Assembly (NCBI GenBank): GCA_027946555.1
Contig: JAPEVC010000273.1
Location: 1-44,632, forward strand
DNA from: Gnomoniopsis sp. IMI 355080
Taxonomy: Eukaryota; Ascomycota; Sordariomycetes; Diaporthales; Gnomoniaceae
Direction of reading: 5' to 3'
Length of the DNA: 44,632 bases
The notes under the pieces were generated by a model. The model did not search any database, was not told where the DNA came from, and worked only from the letters and a program-made list of their open reading frames with translations. The position numbers were made by a program, and so were the translations under genes. Shown in pieces: positions 21,064 through 31,587 of this stretch. Within the stretch, counting starts at the first letter, position 1. Every line of letters starts with the position of its first letter.

Positions 21064-23175
21064 ATGTTTCTATATCATCCATGTGCAGAGGTGTTCCGGA
21101 ATGAACTTTGCGAAATGCTGCATAATTATCCTGTTCACACCTGCTCCAGGACTTTCATGCGATCAGTGGAGGAACTGTGCGACATCTGTAGCTGGTTCTT
21201 TTCTAAACTCCCAGAAGATATGCAGGAAAATTTGCAAGAGTCGACCGGAATCATAGTGCAAGCGCGGGCCGCACACCTTCGCCCCGATTGCGTGACAGAA
21301 TCTTACGCCAGTACGGTGCCGGATTCTGAGCAAGGCTGGATGCTGCTGATGTCCGTCTCCCTGAACACCACGCCGTACACACCCAAGAGAGGGTCCTACG
21401 GCTGGCTGTCCTTGAATTTGGGGAATTACCAAATTCCGGGTATTGCGAGTATTGAAAGCAAACTGTACCTTTTAGGCCTTGCACATGATATACAGAGACG
21501 GCCTCCGTTTTGGCCAATCTCTTCAAGCACAACTCTGTCCGCCGAAACGTTCTCCAAGATCAGTAGTTGGATCAATTTCTGCGATCAGACACATACCTCG
21601 TGTCATGCCCGAACCAGTAAAATGAATTGGTATCCGACGCGGCTTGTTGAACAAAGACGCCTTGCATCCGGTCAATTGGCGTGCCGTATCGTCGAGGGCC
21701 AGGATCTGCCACCTGGCATGAGTTACATCACCTTGAGTCACCGATGGGGAGCAACAGGCAATGTTGCTAAGTTGACCAAGGACAATCTGAAGCTATGGAC
21801 AGAGAATGTGCCTGCAGAGGAGTTGTGCCAAACATTCAAGGACACCTTTGAGGTGGCCCACCGTCTGGGAGCGCCTTATGTCTGGATTGACTCCCTCTGC
21901 ATAATCCAAGATGGAGACGGTGGCTCGGACTGGGCCCGAGAGGCACCGACCATGCTAGAGGTGTATCCAAATGCTCTCGTCAATGTCTGCGCTTCAGGGA
22001 CTGGGGACAACGGAGGGCTGTTCTCAGAAAGAGCACCGACCCGCGCTGCACAGGTCAATGTGCGCTTGGAAGACGGCATCGTCCGCAAATATATCGTCGC
22101 GGAGGAGCAGATAAGAGATACTTGGTCTGTCAACGTCAGAAAATCTCCCCTCCAAACGCGTGGCTGGGTGTTTCAGGAACAACTGTTGTCGCTTAGAAAC
22201 TTATACTTCTGCCGCGGCGAAGTATTTTTCGAGTGCTTCGAGATGAGCGCAGCTGAGAGCTTGGGATCCAGTCACGAACACCAGAGTTGGGACTATTTAA
22301 TTTCCTTGAAAAGTTCTATGTCGCGGTTGACTGGCAGAAAGCTTGACGGACGATCTTCCGGGTCTTCCGAAGAGATTCGGCATCTGTGGAGTCGGGCTTT
22401 GGACGAATACAGCAGGCGAGAGCTCACGTTTCACAGCGACAGGCTTGTGGCAATATCGGGGGTTGCGCAGCGTTTTAAAGTGGCGCTTGACCAGGACGTG
22501 TTTATTGCAGGGCTTTGGCGTAGCCGTCTCGCGGATGAGATGCTATGGAGGGTCCAAAAGTGCGAGGTCCATGATACACCGGTTTCTATACCGGGCCAAC
22601 CGAGTTTCTCCTGGATCTCTGCTCAGCGCTACGACCAGTTGAGTCTGTGGTGCCCTCACAACAGCGGCGTATTGTTTGTTAAGGTGGCATGCGTCCACTT
22701 CCGAAGAAACATAGATCCGACTGAGGAACAAGAGTATGCCGAAGATCTCCTGACTCTCCCCTCAGCACCGAGAGTTGAGATCAGAGTTGTAGGAAACCTG
22801 AAGCGGCTCAGTCTTGAAGAGCAGGGAGGAGTTTTAAGGGGTTTCCCACTGGGTTCTGAACCAGCTGTCAACGTGACAGACGTAAGTTACCCCTTGGAAA
22901 GGTCAGATATGTTCTTGGACTCCTACTCTTGGTCACGCTGGTCTGAATTGAAGAAGAGTTGCACATTTTATGTGCCGTGGCGACAATGCGGTCATATCGA
23001 GTGTCTATTACTGGAGCTCGTCGATAGCCATATGGCCAGGTATCGACGCTTGGGCGTCATTTGGTTTTCAGAATCCATGGAACGGGCATGTCTAAAGCCT
23101 CAGGGCCATGAGGATGAGTTCCCATGCTCGAGATATGATGAAGTCACGAAGCAACACACTTTCTTCATCATCTAA
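21064..23175 (+). CDS. Heterokaryon incompatibility (HET) domain protein
   Basis: HET proteins act in fungal non-self recognition; activation typically leads to cell death after fusion of unlike strains, although most genomic HET genes have no known role. Intronless, 703 residues. Residues 1-60 hold a Cys-rich motif (VEELCDICSWFF) common at HET N-termini. The HET domain spans about 221-360, with block 1 YITLSHRWGA, block 2 PYVWIDSLCIIQDG and a following block MLEVYPNALVNVCASGT...GLFSER. The motif RGWVFQEQLLSLRNLYF near 375-391 is also typical. No NACHT, WD40 or ankyrin repeats follow; the C-terminal half has no domain I know. The ATG is the first in frame and gives a conventional N-terminus. 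Divergent from the aminopeptidase and convergent with the methyltransferase. Confidence 0.92.
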   Translation: MFLYHPCAEVFRNELCEMLHNYPVHTCSRTFMRSVEELCDICSWFFSKLPEDMQENLQESTGIIVQARAAHLRPDCVTESYASTVPDSEQGWMLLMSVSLNTTPYTPKRGSYGWLSLNLGNYQIPGIASIESKLYLLGLAHDIQRRPPFWPISSSTTLSAETFSKISSWINFCDQTHTSCHARTSKMNWYPTRLVEQRRLASGQLACRIVEGQDLPPGMSYITLSHRWGATGNVAKLTKDNLKLWTENVPAEELCQTFKDTFEVAHRLGAPYVWIDSLCIIQDGDGGSDWAREAPTMLEVYPNALVNVCASGTGDNGGLFSERAPTRAAQVNVRLEDGIVRKYIVAEEQIRDTWSVNVRKSPLQTRGWVFQEQLLSLRNLYFCRGEVFFECFEMSAAESLGSSHEHQSWDYLISLKSSMSRLTGRKLDGRSSGSSEEIRHLWSRALDEYSRRELTFHSDRLVAISGVAQRFKVALDQDVFIAGLWRSRLADEMLWRVQKCEVHDTPVSIPGQPSFSWISAQRYDQLSLWCPHNSGVLFVKVACVHFRRNIDPTEEQEYAEDLLTLPSAPRVEIRVVGNLKRLSLEEQGGVLRGFPLGSEPAVNVTDVSYPLERSDMFLDSYSWSRWSELKKSCTFYVPWRQCGHIECLLLELVDSHMARYRRLGVIWFSESMERACLKPQGHEDEFPCSRYDEVTKQHTFFII

Positions 23176-23556
23176 AGAGGTCACGATGAAATGCTAAGGA
23201 TATTGAATCCGGGAGCCATAATGAAGCAGGGACTCTAATAAAGAAAGTCTCTTCGGATTTTATCCGCCGAGCCCGTGCAAGTGACAATGGCTGTGGGGCC
23301 GGTGCAGACGTGGATGGGGATGAAAAAGCAGCGGTAGCGACACTTTTGCTTCTCACCGGTTCTGTGATTCTATTCCTGCCTTTGTTTCCCGTGATTCTCG
23401 ATCCATTGTCCTGAAGGCGGTATATGATGTTCTGAAAATCATCAAGGACTGATGTGCATCCTTAGGACACGCTTGTCGAAGTTTAGGGGCTTCAGGAATT
23501 GTTGACAGTCTCAGGACAGGCGTCTCGGCGGCCGTTGTCGTGGTTAGTGAAGCCAA
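23168..23556 (-). pseudogene. Possible degraded coding fragment
   Basis: On the minus strand one frame reads SVLDDFQNIIYRLQDNGSRI and on to a stop near 23168; an overlapping frame upstream reads TIPEAPKLRQACPKDAHQS. Both look protein-like, and the first recalls the helical N-terminal domain found before NACHT/ankyrin proteins in fungi, but no ATG starts either frame and a frame change is needed between them. It overlaps the tail of the HET gene on the other strand. A decayed gene or a spliced 3' end are both possible. Confidence 0.25.
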
Positions 23557-24349
23557 TGCATGGCGGTACGGATGCTAGGGAATTGTCGTAATGGGCATTT
23601 AACCGTGCGGTAAAAGGGAAACAAAACCGTTCCGTCGAGCGGCCATGGTGTGTGGATCAAGTTCTAGTTACTACCTAGGTAGGAGGCAAGAGACCGGGAC
23701 TCCGCGACAAGAACAAGGTAGCCATAAGCTTGGAACGAGCAGAAGTGGTTTGATGGGCTTGTTGGTCCAGCCTCTGGTCTATTATCGTCTCCCGCTTTGG
23801 TAACCATCATGATGGCTAGGTTGTCGTGCTATTCCAGCAGCCGTGCCACGGGACCCTCTCCGTATATGTCTCCCCCCTCACTCCATCTCGTCGACACTGG
23901 TGTCCTGATATGGCAGTTATTCGGAGATGGAATCTCTTATATCGTTTCATCTTCTATAAACATCATCTCGTCCATATATTCGGTCTCATACCAACGCGAA
24001 AAGCTTGCCGCCAGCGTGTGGCATTAACCTACCTATCGTAATGCTTGACAAAACGGAGGGATAGCAAAGACATTGCGCACAAGAATAGACGATAATCTGA
24101 CTCAGGACACACTCGGAAGACATAAATAATAAAACGTCATGGAGATCACCAATGACACAGGTGATCAAATTATGCCCTGCTTCGTCCGTGATCAGTTCTA
24201 TTATTTTTCCTCCAGGTAGCCGCTCATTGCTGACGACTGCAAGCCTCTATATATGTTGCCTCTATCATATCATCTATCATATTCTAGTCTATTGTCTTGC
24301 GGGTATCGCGTCTAGGTCTAGCATCCTGATCGCACCGATAACGCCATTT
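23176..24349. other. Intergenic region between convergent HET and methyltransferase genes
   Basis: 1.2 kb. Apart from the possible minus-strand fragment at 23168-23556 and one TACCTAGGTA (23672), nothing supported is seen. Confidence 0.55.
23672..23681. repeat. Palindrome TACCTAGGTA, copy 9
   Basis: Exact copy in the HET/methyltransferase intergenic region, continued by GGAGG. Confidence 0.9.
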
Positions 24350-25648
24350 CTATGCGTCATCCGGTCGTAGCCCTTTCTCAACTTGCTGCCATCCAATCCG
24401 AAACAACTTATACCCAATCTCATCACCTCTACCGATTCCCTTGCGCTTGTCAACCATCTCCTTCTCAAGAATTCGCAACGCCGTCCCGTTGTCAGCCTCA
24501 GGACGCGCACCGCACTCAGCAAAAGCTGCCTCTACAGTGTCCGTTACCCCCTCAAACCGACCGTTTGGCCGCACTGACGCGACAAGCCAAAACGTGCCAT
24601 CCGGCGCGAGCATCCTCGCCGCACAGTCCCGCAGCCACACCGCGTGCTCAGGAGCATACACCACGTCCGTTGCGACAAGCATGTTCGCAGGCTCGTGCAG
24701 CGGCGCGTCAAGGCACGGCGCCGCCCAGTCGAGCAGACACGCCTGCACAGGAGCGACATTGGCGGCCTCGGGGAAATTCGCGGCGACGTTATCGCGCAGA
24801 TTGTTCAGCACAGCCGGGTGGTAGTCGGTTGCGACGATGACCGCACCACGTACGTCTAGGCGCGGGAGAAGCTTGGCCATCGTGATTCCCACGAGCCCTG
24901 TGCCAGCGCCCAGCTCGACGATGCGCGGCGCGTTGCCTAGCTGCTTAAACGACAGGCCGAACTTGGCCGGGTTGGAGCACATCAGGTCTGACACAACGAT
25001 CGAGGCGCCCCAACTTTGCAGACCAACATCCGTATGATCTGAGCCCGTGGCGGGCGTGCCGTCCGTCAGCTGCACCTGGATGTCATTCTGCCCCTGACCG
25101 ACTCCCACCACCGAGAAGCGGAAGTCCCGCACGATTGCACCTCCGTCATCTTCCTCCTCGGCATCGGTGGCGCTGCTGAACGACGCAAGGATGTATGAGG
25201 CTTCATCGATGAAGCGCTGGCGGAGATCATCGTCGAGGTCGGCGAGGAGCTCCTCAGCGCGTGCAATGAAGTTTGTGAGCCAGCGGATGGCGAATTGACG
25301 CTCGTAGTCGTCGGCACGGAGAGCGGCAATGTACTCGGGCTCCGTGGCAGCGGGTACGTGGTGGTCATCCTCGTCTTCGCCGGAGACGTAACCGGAGTCA
25401 ACAGGCAGTGGAGTCAAGGTACCGCTAGTGGCGACGCTTATCGTGCTGGCGGAGATTGAGAGGCAGTCGGCTCGATTCGTTGACAGTGAAGGCTTGCGGA
25501 ACGCGGCGGTACGGGGGAGGGGACAGTAGATGTCGGTCAGGTTGCGCAGGGCGGACGCGATCTTGTCTTCGGTGACATCTTCAGGAGTCGCGTTGCGGAG
25601 ACGGGGCAGGCTGCTCGTTGGAGACAGCACATGGTGTGGGTGGCTCAT
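24350..25648 (-). CDS. S-adenosylmethionine-dependent protein methyltransferase (Methyltransf_16 type)
   Basis: Seven-beta-strand methyltransferase of the family that methylates lysines of translation factors and chaperones (METTL21/FAM86/yeast Efm2-like). Intronless, 432 residues from ATG 25648; the frame continues 21 codons further upstream but only with a TTG. The N-terminal 200 residues are variable and acidic (GEDEDDHH near 90, DAEEEDDGG near 163). The catalytic part starts with VGLQSWGASIVVSDLM, characteristic of this family. Motif I is RIVELGAGTGLVG (about 242-254), motif II VIVATDYHPAVLNNL, and the post-II acidic strand is MLVATDVVYAPEH. The C-terminus is short (GYKLFRIGWQQVEKG). Probable cytosolic enzyme. 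The exact target protein cannot be told; Efm2-like activity on elongation factor 2 is only a suggestion from the WGASIVVSDL region. Confidence 0.85.
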   Translation of the reverse strand: MSHPHHVLSPTSSLPRLRNATPEDVTEDKIASALRNLTDIYCPLPRTAAFRKPSLSTNRADCLSISASTISVATSGTLTPLPVDSGYVSGEDEDDHHVPAATEPEYIAALRADDYERQFAIRWLTNFIARAEELLADLDDDLRQRFIDEASYILASFSSATDAEEEDDGGAIVRDFRFSVVGVGQGQNDIQVQLTDGTPATGSDHTDVGLQSWGASIVVSDLMCSNPAKFGLSFKQLGNAPRIVELGAGTGLVGITMAKLLPRLDVRGAVIVATDYHPAVLNNLRDNVAANFPEAANVAPVQACLLDWAAPCLDAPLHEPANMLVATDVVYAPEHAVWLRDCAARMLAPDGTFWLVASVRPNGRFEGVTDTVEAAFAECGARPEADNGTALRILEKEMVDKRKGIGRGDEIGYKLFRIGWQQVEKGLRPDDA

Positions 25649-26101
25649 CGAATGGGACGAAGGCAAGAGTCGACGAGGGCGAGAACGGGGGATTTGGGAG
25701 TACAGGCGCAAATTCGGAGGGATGCTATCGTGACGGCTGGAACAAAAGAAAAAAGTCTATATAATGAGATTGTAACTAGGCGGCTGCCAGGAGTCTGTGG
25801 AGGGTCTGGGCAGTATTGCTACCGCCCAGACCCAAGCAGGAGAGTCTCATCAATCAGAATAGAAGCCATCGTGGGGTGTTGCGGTGGGACAGGAAGGCAA
25901 AAACTCCTAGTGTCTAGGGCGGAACGAGTCGAGAACAAAAGGGCCAGAATTTTGAAGCCGCGGATGATAAGGAAGTTGGACTAGGGATCCCTGCTACACA
26001 GGGCTCCATTTGTGGTCTAGTCCGTCTTTATCCGCCGCTAAGCTCGGCTATACCATAGTGTCGGGTAACGGCTCCCCTGCCCGCTGCCTTATCAGGCACA
26101 G

Positions 26102-26111
26102 TACCTAGGTA
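26102..26111. repeat. Palindrome TACCTAGGTA, copy 10
   Basis: Exact copy (GTACCTAGGTAC, so 12 bp of perfect palindrome) upstream of the methyltransferase gene, at the edge of an orphan open frame. Confidence 0.9.
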
Positions 26112-26597
26112 CATACACGAGGCTGTCTCGCAAGGCTGTCTTATTAAAACGTCGCTTAGGCTTAAATATAGTCGACGATGTCCCGTTGAAAATGTGTGGC
26201 TCATCATGCTGTATGATGTCGAAGTGTAATGCAGTCTTTAATTGCAGAGCATATTGTACACGACAGCCCGCAAACCACACAGTTGACTTGAAGAGCCCCC
26301 GTAGTGCGCTGGCGGCGTACGATCCCCAATCAGTTTGCTGGTCCTTGGCCTCGCTGAAGTATTTGATACGTTGACATAACTCAAGAGGATTACTAAGGAC
26401 CAAGGCGATTAGGCCACTAAGTACATCGACTGTGACAAGGGATAATATTGCACATCATTCTCTCCAGACAATAAAGTGTTACCTAGGGGCAGGCTCGGGC
26501 TATGCCCGGCCTATCTAGGTAAGGAAGAGTACGGAGCAGTCCGAGTGTGGCCCGGAGCCACACACACAGTAATATATATAGCAAATACTCTCTACTC

Positions 26598-26619
26598 TCT
26601 AGCTAGGCTCATAGCTAGA
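26598..26619. repeat. Perfect 8-bp-stem hairpin
   Basis: TCTAGCTA and TAGCTAGA separated by six bases, within a CT-rich patch. Confidence 0.5.
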
Positions 26620-27206
26620 TTCGGTATTAGAATTCATATTTCCAATCAGGCACGTACTAACAGACGCTTCGTAGGTCGGACCTTCACATAAAGAGCCAGA
26701 GACACTCGTTACTGGAGGAATGTTTTGGTGAGATCGGAGAATACTGACCTAGTTCACTTCGCAGGTATGATAAATGTGGCTGATATTGTATTATTTTTTG
26801 ATTAGAACGGTCTATCCTCCAATATCGCTACCTAGATATGTAACCATGAAATTCCAAGATTATTATATCAAGACTTATACCTATACATTTCATATTTCCC
26901 CAGCAAATATATCCGCAGAAATATTTAACGCAAGTAAAACCCCTTTATACAAGAAGTATGGAATATGTAATGCCTTCACAAACTTACAGAATTCACTTGG
27001 TTTTCATAATAAATTCGGTGTCGTTCTGCGACGCCGCCGAGGCTCTTAAGCGGAAATTCGCGAGTTTCGTCTCCGTATGAGGCATAAGAGGTATTCGTCC
27101 CAGTGTTCAGCAGGGGACCAGGCGAGAAATGCGAGTATTGTTGGATCATCGCCGCACAACAATGTGTTTAGAACGTCTATTCAGACAGTTTCAGTACATT
27201 GCTTCT

Positions 27207-28292
27207 CTATAAACCGCCATTCTCTGGTTTCAATCCCGCTTTCCTCCTGCTGTGTCTTTGCGCGGATGTGGAGGTCGAGCCCTTCGTAGAAGCACCTCGC
27301 ATACTCTGCTTCTTCGGCGCTGGTGCCTTTGATTTTCCTCTTCGGGTCTTCGTGGAAGCACTGGCTTGTTGCGTGTTGTCGTCCCCCAAATTGTCGTCCC
27401 GGGCCCTCTTGGATCTCGGCGGCGCGGATGTGTTTTTATTTTGAATACGAGTCTTTTTGAGTGCAGGCCCAGCTTGTGACGTGGTGTCCTTTTGCAATTC
27501 AGCGCCTCCAATCTTCTTCCGCTTTCTCGACGCGGACTTCATAGGCTTTTTAGTCCGGGTCTTCTTGGAAGCAGGCCCGGCTGGTGACGCAGCATCCTTC
27601 AAATCGTCACCCTGGAGTATCTTCGCTTTCTTGGCTCCTGAGTGCGATGCAGAAGCTAGAGACTCGCGGGTCCCACCATGGCCCTCCTCTTCCTCAGTTG
27701 CAGCTTGTTTAGTCAAGCCGCGTTCCCTGCGCATCTCCTCTACTAATCGTTCCATTGCTTGGGAATGTTCCACCAATAGTTTGTAGTCCCCAAAAAGCCA
27801 GCCACCGCTAAAAGGATCTCTGGCACCATGTTCAGCTCCAGCCTCAACCTTTTCACGAACGAGATCGAGGTAGAGGGTATGGAGCTCAAGCGGATCCATG
27901 TCCCGCACAGGAGGGGGCGGGGGTATGGTGCCACCGGCGGCGTCATTACTCCTCTCCCAGCGGCGTTGAATACGCGCAAGCAACGATTCCCAAGCACGCA
28001 GCTCACCATCCCAGTATTTGCGTTCCAGAAACAGGTACATTGTTTGGTAAGCATCGTCGGGATTGTCCCACATGCCAGCCCGTGGTGGGTGCATTTTAAT
28101 ATCCTCTTTACGGTACTCCTTGATAGGACGCGATAATCTGCCTCCGAGAAGAGATTTCCGCTCTCGCAACTCCTGGATCTCATCGAGGTGATCTTGAAAA
28201 GTAAATATTCTAGTGGCAATGGAGGAGTTATCGGAACCGGCTTTAGAAGCTTGTGGCTCAGGTGGCGTTTGCGATAAGGGGGCAGGAGCCAT
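27207..28292 (-). CDS. Basic, repeat-bearing protein of unknown function (probably nuclear)
   Basis: 361 residues from ATG 28292; ten more codons are open upstream but begin with TTG. I do not recognise the family. Residues 30-190 are the likely folded part: charged helices (FQDHLDEIQELRERKS) and an aromatic region (NPDDAYQTMYLFLERKYWDGELRAW), then DMDPLELHTLYLDLVREKVEAG. A Pro run (IPPPPPVRD) lies near 125. From about residue 222 the protein is low complexity and strongly basic, with three degenerate copies of a unit (about 222-249, 259-286 and 294-320) built on acidic start, SPAG/SQAG-like centre and KKTR end. Basic clusters such as SRKRKK suggest nuclear localisation. An upstream exon is possible because a TTGATAG acceptor-like site precedes the frame at about 28330. 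Divergent from the FHA-kinase. Confidence 0.65.
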   Translation of the reverse strand: MAPAPLSQTPPEPQASKAGSDNSSIATRIFTFQDHLDEIQELRERKSLLGGRLSRPIKEYRKEDIKMHPPRAGMWDNPDDAYQTMYLFLERKYWDGELRAWESLLARIQRRWERSNDAAGGTIPPPPPVRDMDPLELHTLYLDLVREKVEAGAEHGARDPFSGGWLFGDYKLLVEHSQAMERLVEEMRRERGLTKQAATEEEEGHGGTRESLASASHSGAKKAKILQGDDLKDAASPAGPASKKTRTKKPMKSASRKRKKIGGAELQKDTTSQAGPALKKTRIQNKNTSAPPRSKRARDDNLGDDNTQQASASTKTRRGKSKAPAPKKQSMRGASTKGSTSTSAQRHSRRKAGLKPENGGL

Positions 28293-29143
28293 TTCGATGG
28301 TGTCCGTGGATGGCGCTGGCAATGCGCCCTATCAAGAAAAGTTCGACATGCAATTGCAGATAACTAAAAAGTTGAGCGCCAAGTATTAGAAGACATTTGT
28401 TAGATGGTATAGGCCGTTCGTTGACGTTGTAAAGCCGGATAAGGAGTAAGATGAAGATGCAGCCCAACATGCTGAATCCGCCGAGGTAATTTAAGGCCCC
28501 TGGCACTTGAATCTGGAAATTGTAACTCCACGTGCGTTGAATCGGGGCCCGTCGGAAACTGCGCCGCCAGACTTAATTCCAGGATCATACATCACCCCCA
28601 CTCTTACCTCGGGCCACTGAGCTACAAGTTCTGTTCGAATCCGAGAAATACGTAGCAAAGACGGCCAACTTATTGTGTTGTCTTGCTTCAGCGTGACTTG
28701 ATCCTATTCCTCGACTCTTGAAGCTGACTAGATATTTTTCAAATCAAAAGATCGGTTTTCTGGCCTACGCCACACTGATCGTAGGCTGCCCACCCGACGA
28801 AGTTTCCACCATTGCCTCGCTTGCCGCCTTGGCCACGTCTTGCCGACCATGACTGTCGTACTACCTACTTATATATGCATGACATGACTTGACATGCGTG
28901 ACGTGGATCTGATAGATTAAGGACCGCCAATACTTGCTACCACTCTGCCACCCAAAAACTTTGGCGGGATCCGAAGCAGCCTTGCAAGTTGCGGCACAGC
29001 ATTGCAATCGCGAACCATGAGTACCATAGGCCGAGAAAGGTTTGTGGAGAAGTCGTGTCATTATTTAGCTACCTAGCGCCATTCGAGAATACTCAATCCT
29101 TGGATACTCTCCTGTGTAGCTCTTTTCTGTGGGACACTCGTGT
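28293..29143. other. Divergent promoter region, basic protein (-) and FHA-kinase (+)
   Basis: 851 bp. A hydrophobic minus-strand frame at 28258-28470 (MLGCIFILLLIRLYN...) overlaps the start of the basic-protein gene in another frame; I judge it fortuitous. Otherwise nothing supported. Confidence 0.5.
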
Positions 29144-31587
29144 ATGCCCAGCATGCCTTTCATACGAAGCCAAGCCGCAGCGATAGCCCGTGAATCTGAG
29201 GTTATTTGTGAAATATCCGGCGACGAATGCTGGCTCAGCGCCGACTACCACGCTTGTTTCGAACCTTACATCAAATCGCCCTCAAATAACGATACTGCCA
29301 GCACGGTGCCATCACGCTCTTTTCGTGAGTCATCACAATCTACACAAGAGTACCCAACCATCCTGGCTCTCACCTTGGCCCTCTCGACGCCACCGCGCAG
29401 TGTACGTCGTCATTTCAAAAGAGGTCTGGAAGTGCACAAGTGTTGAGCTCACCATTGCGGGGTGAAGAATCTCTTCCGCAACCGGGTGGGAGTAATTGGA
29501 TTTCCGTCATGGGATACCCACTTTGGGGTGCTCGCTATGAGAGCACCGCCGTAGTCCAACCTTTACCTGTCGCAAGATCAACGCTGTGTGGCGTACGTAG
29601 AAGGTGTATAATGCGCGACGATGACGATCTCCTGCGCAAACTCGGTGTCCAGCTGTGGACACCGTCGCGGAAGCGGGTTTTCATGTTTTCCTCTATAGCA
29701 TCAGTCAAAGACGAAAGCTAAGCTGACTACCTAGCCCAGGGTTCCTCGACATTCGTTATCGGTTGTGCTGAAGATGCTGATATCCGGATTATGACGGACA
29801 CGGTGTCGATTCAAAAATTGGGTATCAGCCGTCGTCATTTGCTGGTTGAAATTGACGACTGGTTTCATGTGGTGGTTAAAGATGTGTCCAGTGGAAGGGC
29901 GGATCGCACCCTTGGCTACGAGGGTGACGAATACCGCCATCCCACCATTGGGAACCCCAATGATCCGCCCACTTGGGTAATTCCGCCTGGACGCAGGGTG
30001 ACTTTCCATTTGGGTCCTTTGGACCTTGATTTCCTTATTCCTGACCACGAATCTCATGAAGAACAATATCGTGAGCGAGTTCAGCAGTTTCGAGCTCGTC
30101 AAAACAACCCCATTTCGCTAATGGGTGGTTTGGGACTTGGCAGCCAGGCTTTGACGGCAACATTCGGTATTCGTGCTCTGGAGCAAGAGATGTCATTACC
30201 GAAGATCAAGAAAGGGCGCTATGCGTGGATTACGGGCAAGAGACTTGGTAAAGGAGCATACGGAGAAGTCGTTGAGATGTTCAACAGCACGACATGGACC
30301 AGATGCGCGGGCAAGAAGATGGAACAGACACACTTTCAACACGAAACATCATTATTGCAGTCGCTCGACCACCCACATATCGCCAGATATATTGACCAAG
30401 AAATACGCCCCGGTGTTTCGTGTCATTTGGTCATGGAGCTATGCCCTCTCAAAGACCTCGGGAAACAGCACAAGGAGCGGCCCTTGAGCGAAGACGAGGT
30501 GGTCGAGATGTTCGCACAAGCTACGTCTGCCTTAAAATATCTGCACGAGCAAGGGGTGACTCACCGCGACATCAAACCCGGAAATATCCTGGTCAGGTCG
30601 CGCAAGCCAGATCCCTTCAACATTGCTCTGAGTGACTTCGGTCTAGCCACTAAGAACCAGGAGCTTATGTCCACCTTTGGGTGTGGGACTTACCCGTTCA
30701 TGGCACCAGAGGTTGTTGCCGAGCACATCAAGAACAGGGGCAAAGTTGACGTCAAGTACGACAACAAAGCTGATATTTGGTCGATGGGTTTGGTAGTCCT
30801 CGACCTCCTCCTCCCAGGCGGTCTCCCGCTTCCCGCAACGTACGGTATTGCCATCAACGCGGACGAGCCGGACCAGCGCTACGCTCACAAAATGCTCCGT
30901 ATTGGGCAGAAGTTCTTGGAAGGGAGGAGAGGTCAACCCTTCGCTCAATTGGTGGCCGACATGATCCAGTGGGACCCAGCCAAAAGACCCTCTGCCAAAG
31001 AGTGCGCGGAAAGGGCTGCCTCGGTGCTAGCAGGACCGCGTCTACTAGACACAGAGGGCCATATTCTCGACCAACCAGATACAAGCCTGCTTAACAGAAG
31101 TCCGCGGGACGAAGAGGCAACACAAACTATCAAGCGCAAACACAGAGACAGCTCCTCTGAAGAAACAATACGGGAGCCTTCAAAGAAGCTGCGCCAAGAT
31201 GCGACGGCCCAAACCCGGGTTTCAAAGCTGTTCACAGGCAGCTCCAACGCCTCAAATCGTCGAGCAGCTAGATCACAGGCCCCGAGTGCCAGCACCGCGC
31301 CCAAGACCCCCAACACCCGGTCGTTGGAGAGAGAGCTGGAGCGAGAGCAGGCCAACTCGGTGAATAAGGGCCACAGCAGCGGGCCGGCGATGGCAGAGCC
31401 GGACTGTGAGAGACTGGAGTCATCAGATTCCGCCCGATTAAGCGGACCGGGCGATGGCTACGTCCTGGAAGGTTCCGGGCCTCGGGGCAAGCACCATGAT
31501 CCTTCGCCGTCGACGAAAATCTCGGCGGCCTTGCCTGATGTGGAGGCGTCGACAACCAACAGCTTGCGAGAAAACTCTTCCTGGTGA
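29144..31587 (+). CDS. FHA-domain serine/threonine protein kinase (Chk2/Cds1-like layout)
   Basis: Kinase with an N-terminal phosphothreonine-binding FHA domain, the layout of Rad53/Cds1/Chk2 checkpoint kinases. Exons 29144-29401 and 29740-31587 join in phase 0 to 701 residues; the 338-bp intron has a GTACGT donor, CTGAC branch and CCCAG acceptor. Joining puts ILALTLALSTPPRS directly before GSSTFVIGCAEDADIRI, completing the FHA core, with SRRHLLVEI at about 116-124. The kinase domain runs from about 250: glycine loop GKRLGKGAYGEVV, Lys in CAGKKME, HRD as VTHRDIKPGNIL (361-363), SDFGLA (385-387), MAPEVV, and DIWSMGLVVLDLLL. The last 200 residues are Ser/Lys-rich and disordered with KRKHRD-type basic motifs. 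Orthology with Cds1 is not shown; fungi have several FHA-kinases. ATG 29153 is an alternative start. Confidence 0.87.

Larger units (their letters stand above)
25649..27206. other. AT-richer intergenic region
   Basis: 1.56 kb between the methyltransferase start and the stop of the next minus-strand gene. A minus-strand open frame at 26092-26403 (including SEAKDQQTDWGSYAASALRG) reads moderately protein-like but has no ATG and no recognisable family. It also holds TACCTAGGTA at 26102 and a near copy (TACCTAGGGG) at 26480, plus a hairpin at 26598-26619. No supported gene. Confidence 0.5.

Noticed and set aside
12302..23175. A secondary-metabolite gene cluster including P450, GMC oxidase, peptidase and HET gene
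   Set aside because: No polyketide, non-ribosomal peptide or terpene synthase is present, and the genes lack a shared regulator or coherent layout.
26092..26403. 103-codon minus-strand open frame
   Set aside because: It has no ATG, no recognisable domain and no splice partner that I could find.
28258..28506. Hydrophobic minus-strand frame before the basic-protein gene
   Set aside because: It overlaps the better-supported start at 28292 in another frame, opens with GTG and resembles no known protein.
28630..28645. TGTTCGAATCC, resembling a tRNA T-arm
   Set aside because: The flanks do not pair into a T stem or acceptor stem and there is no A box.
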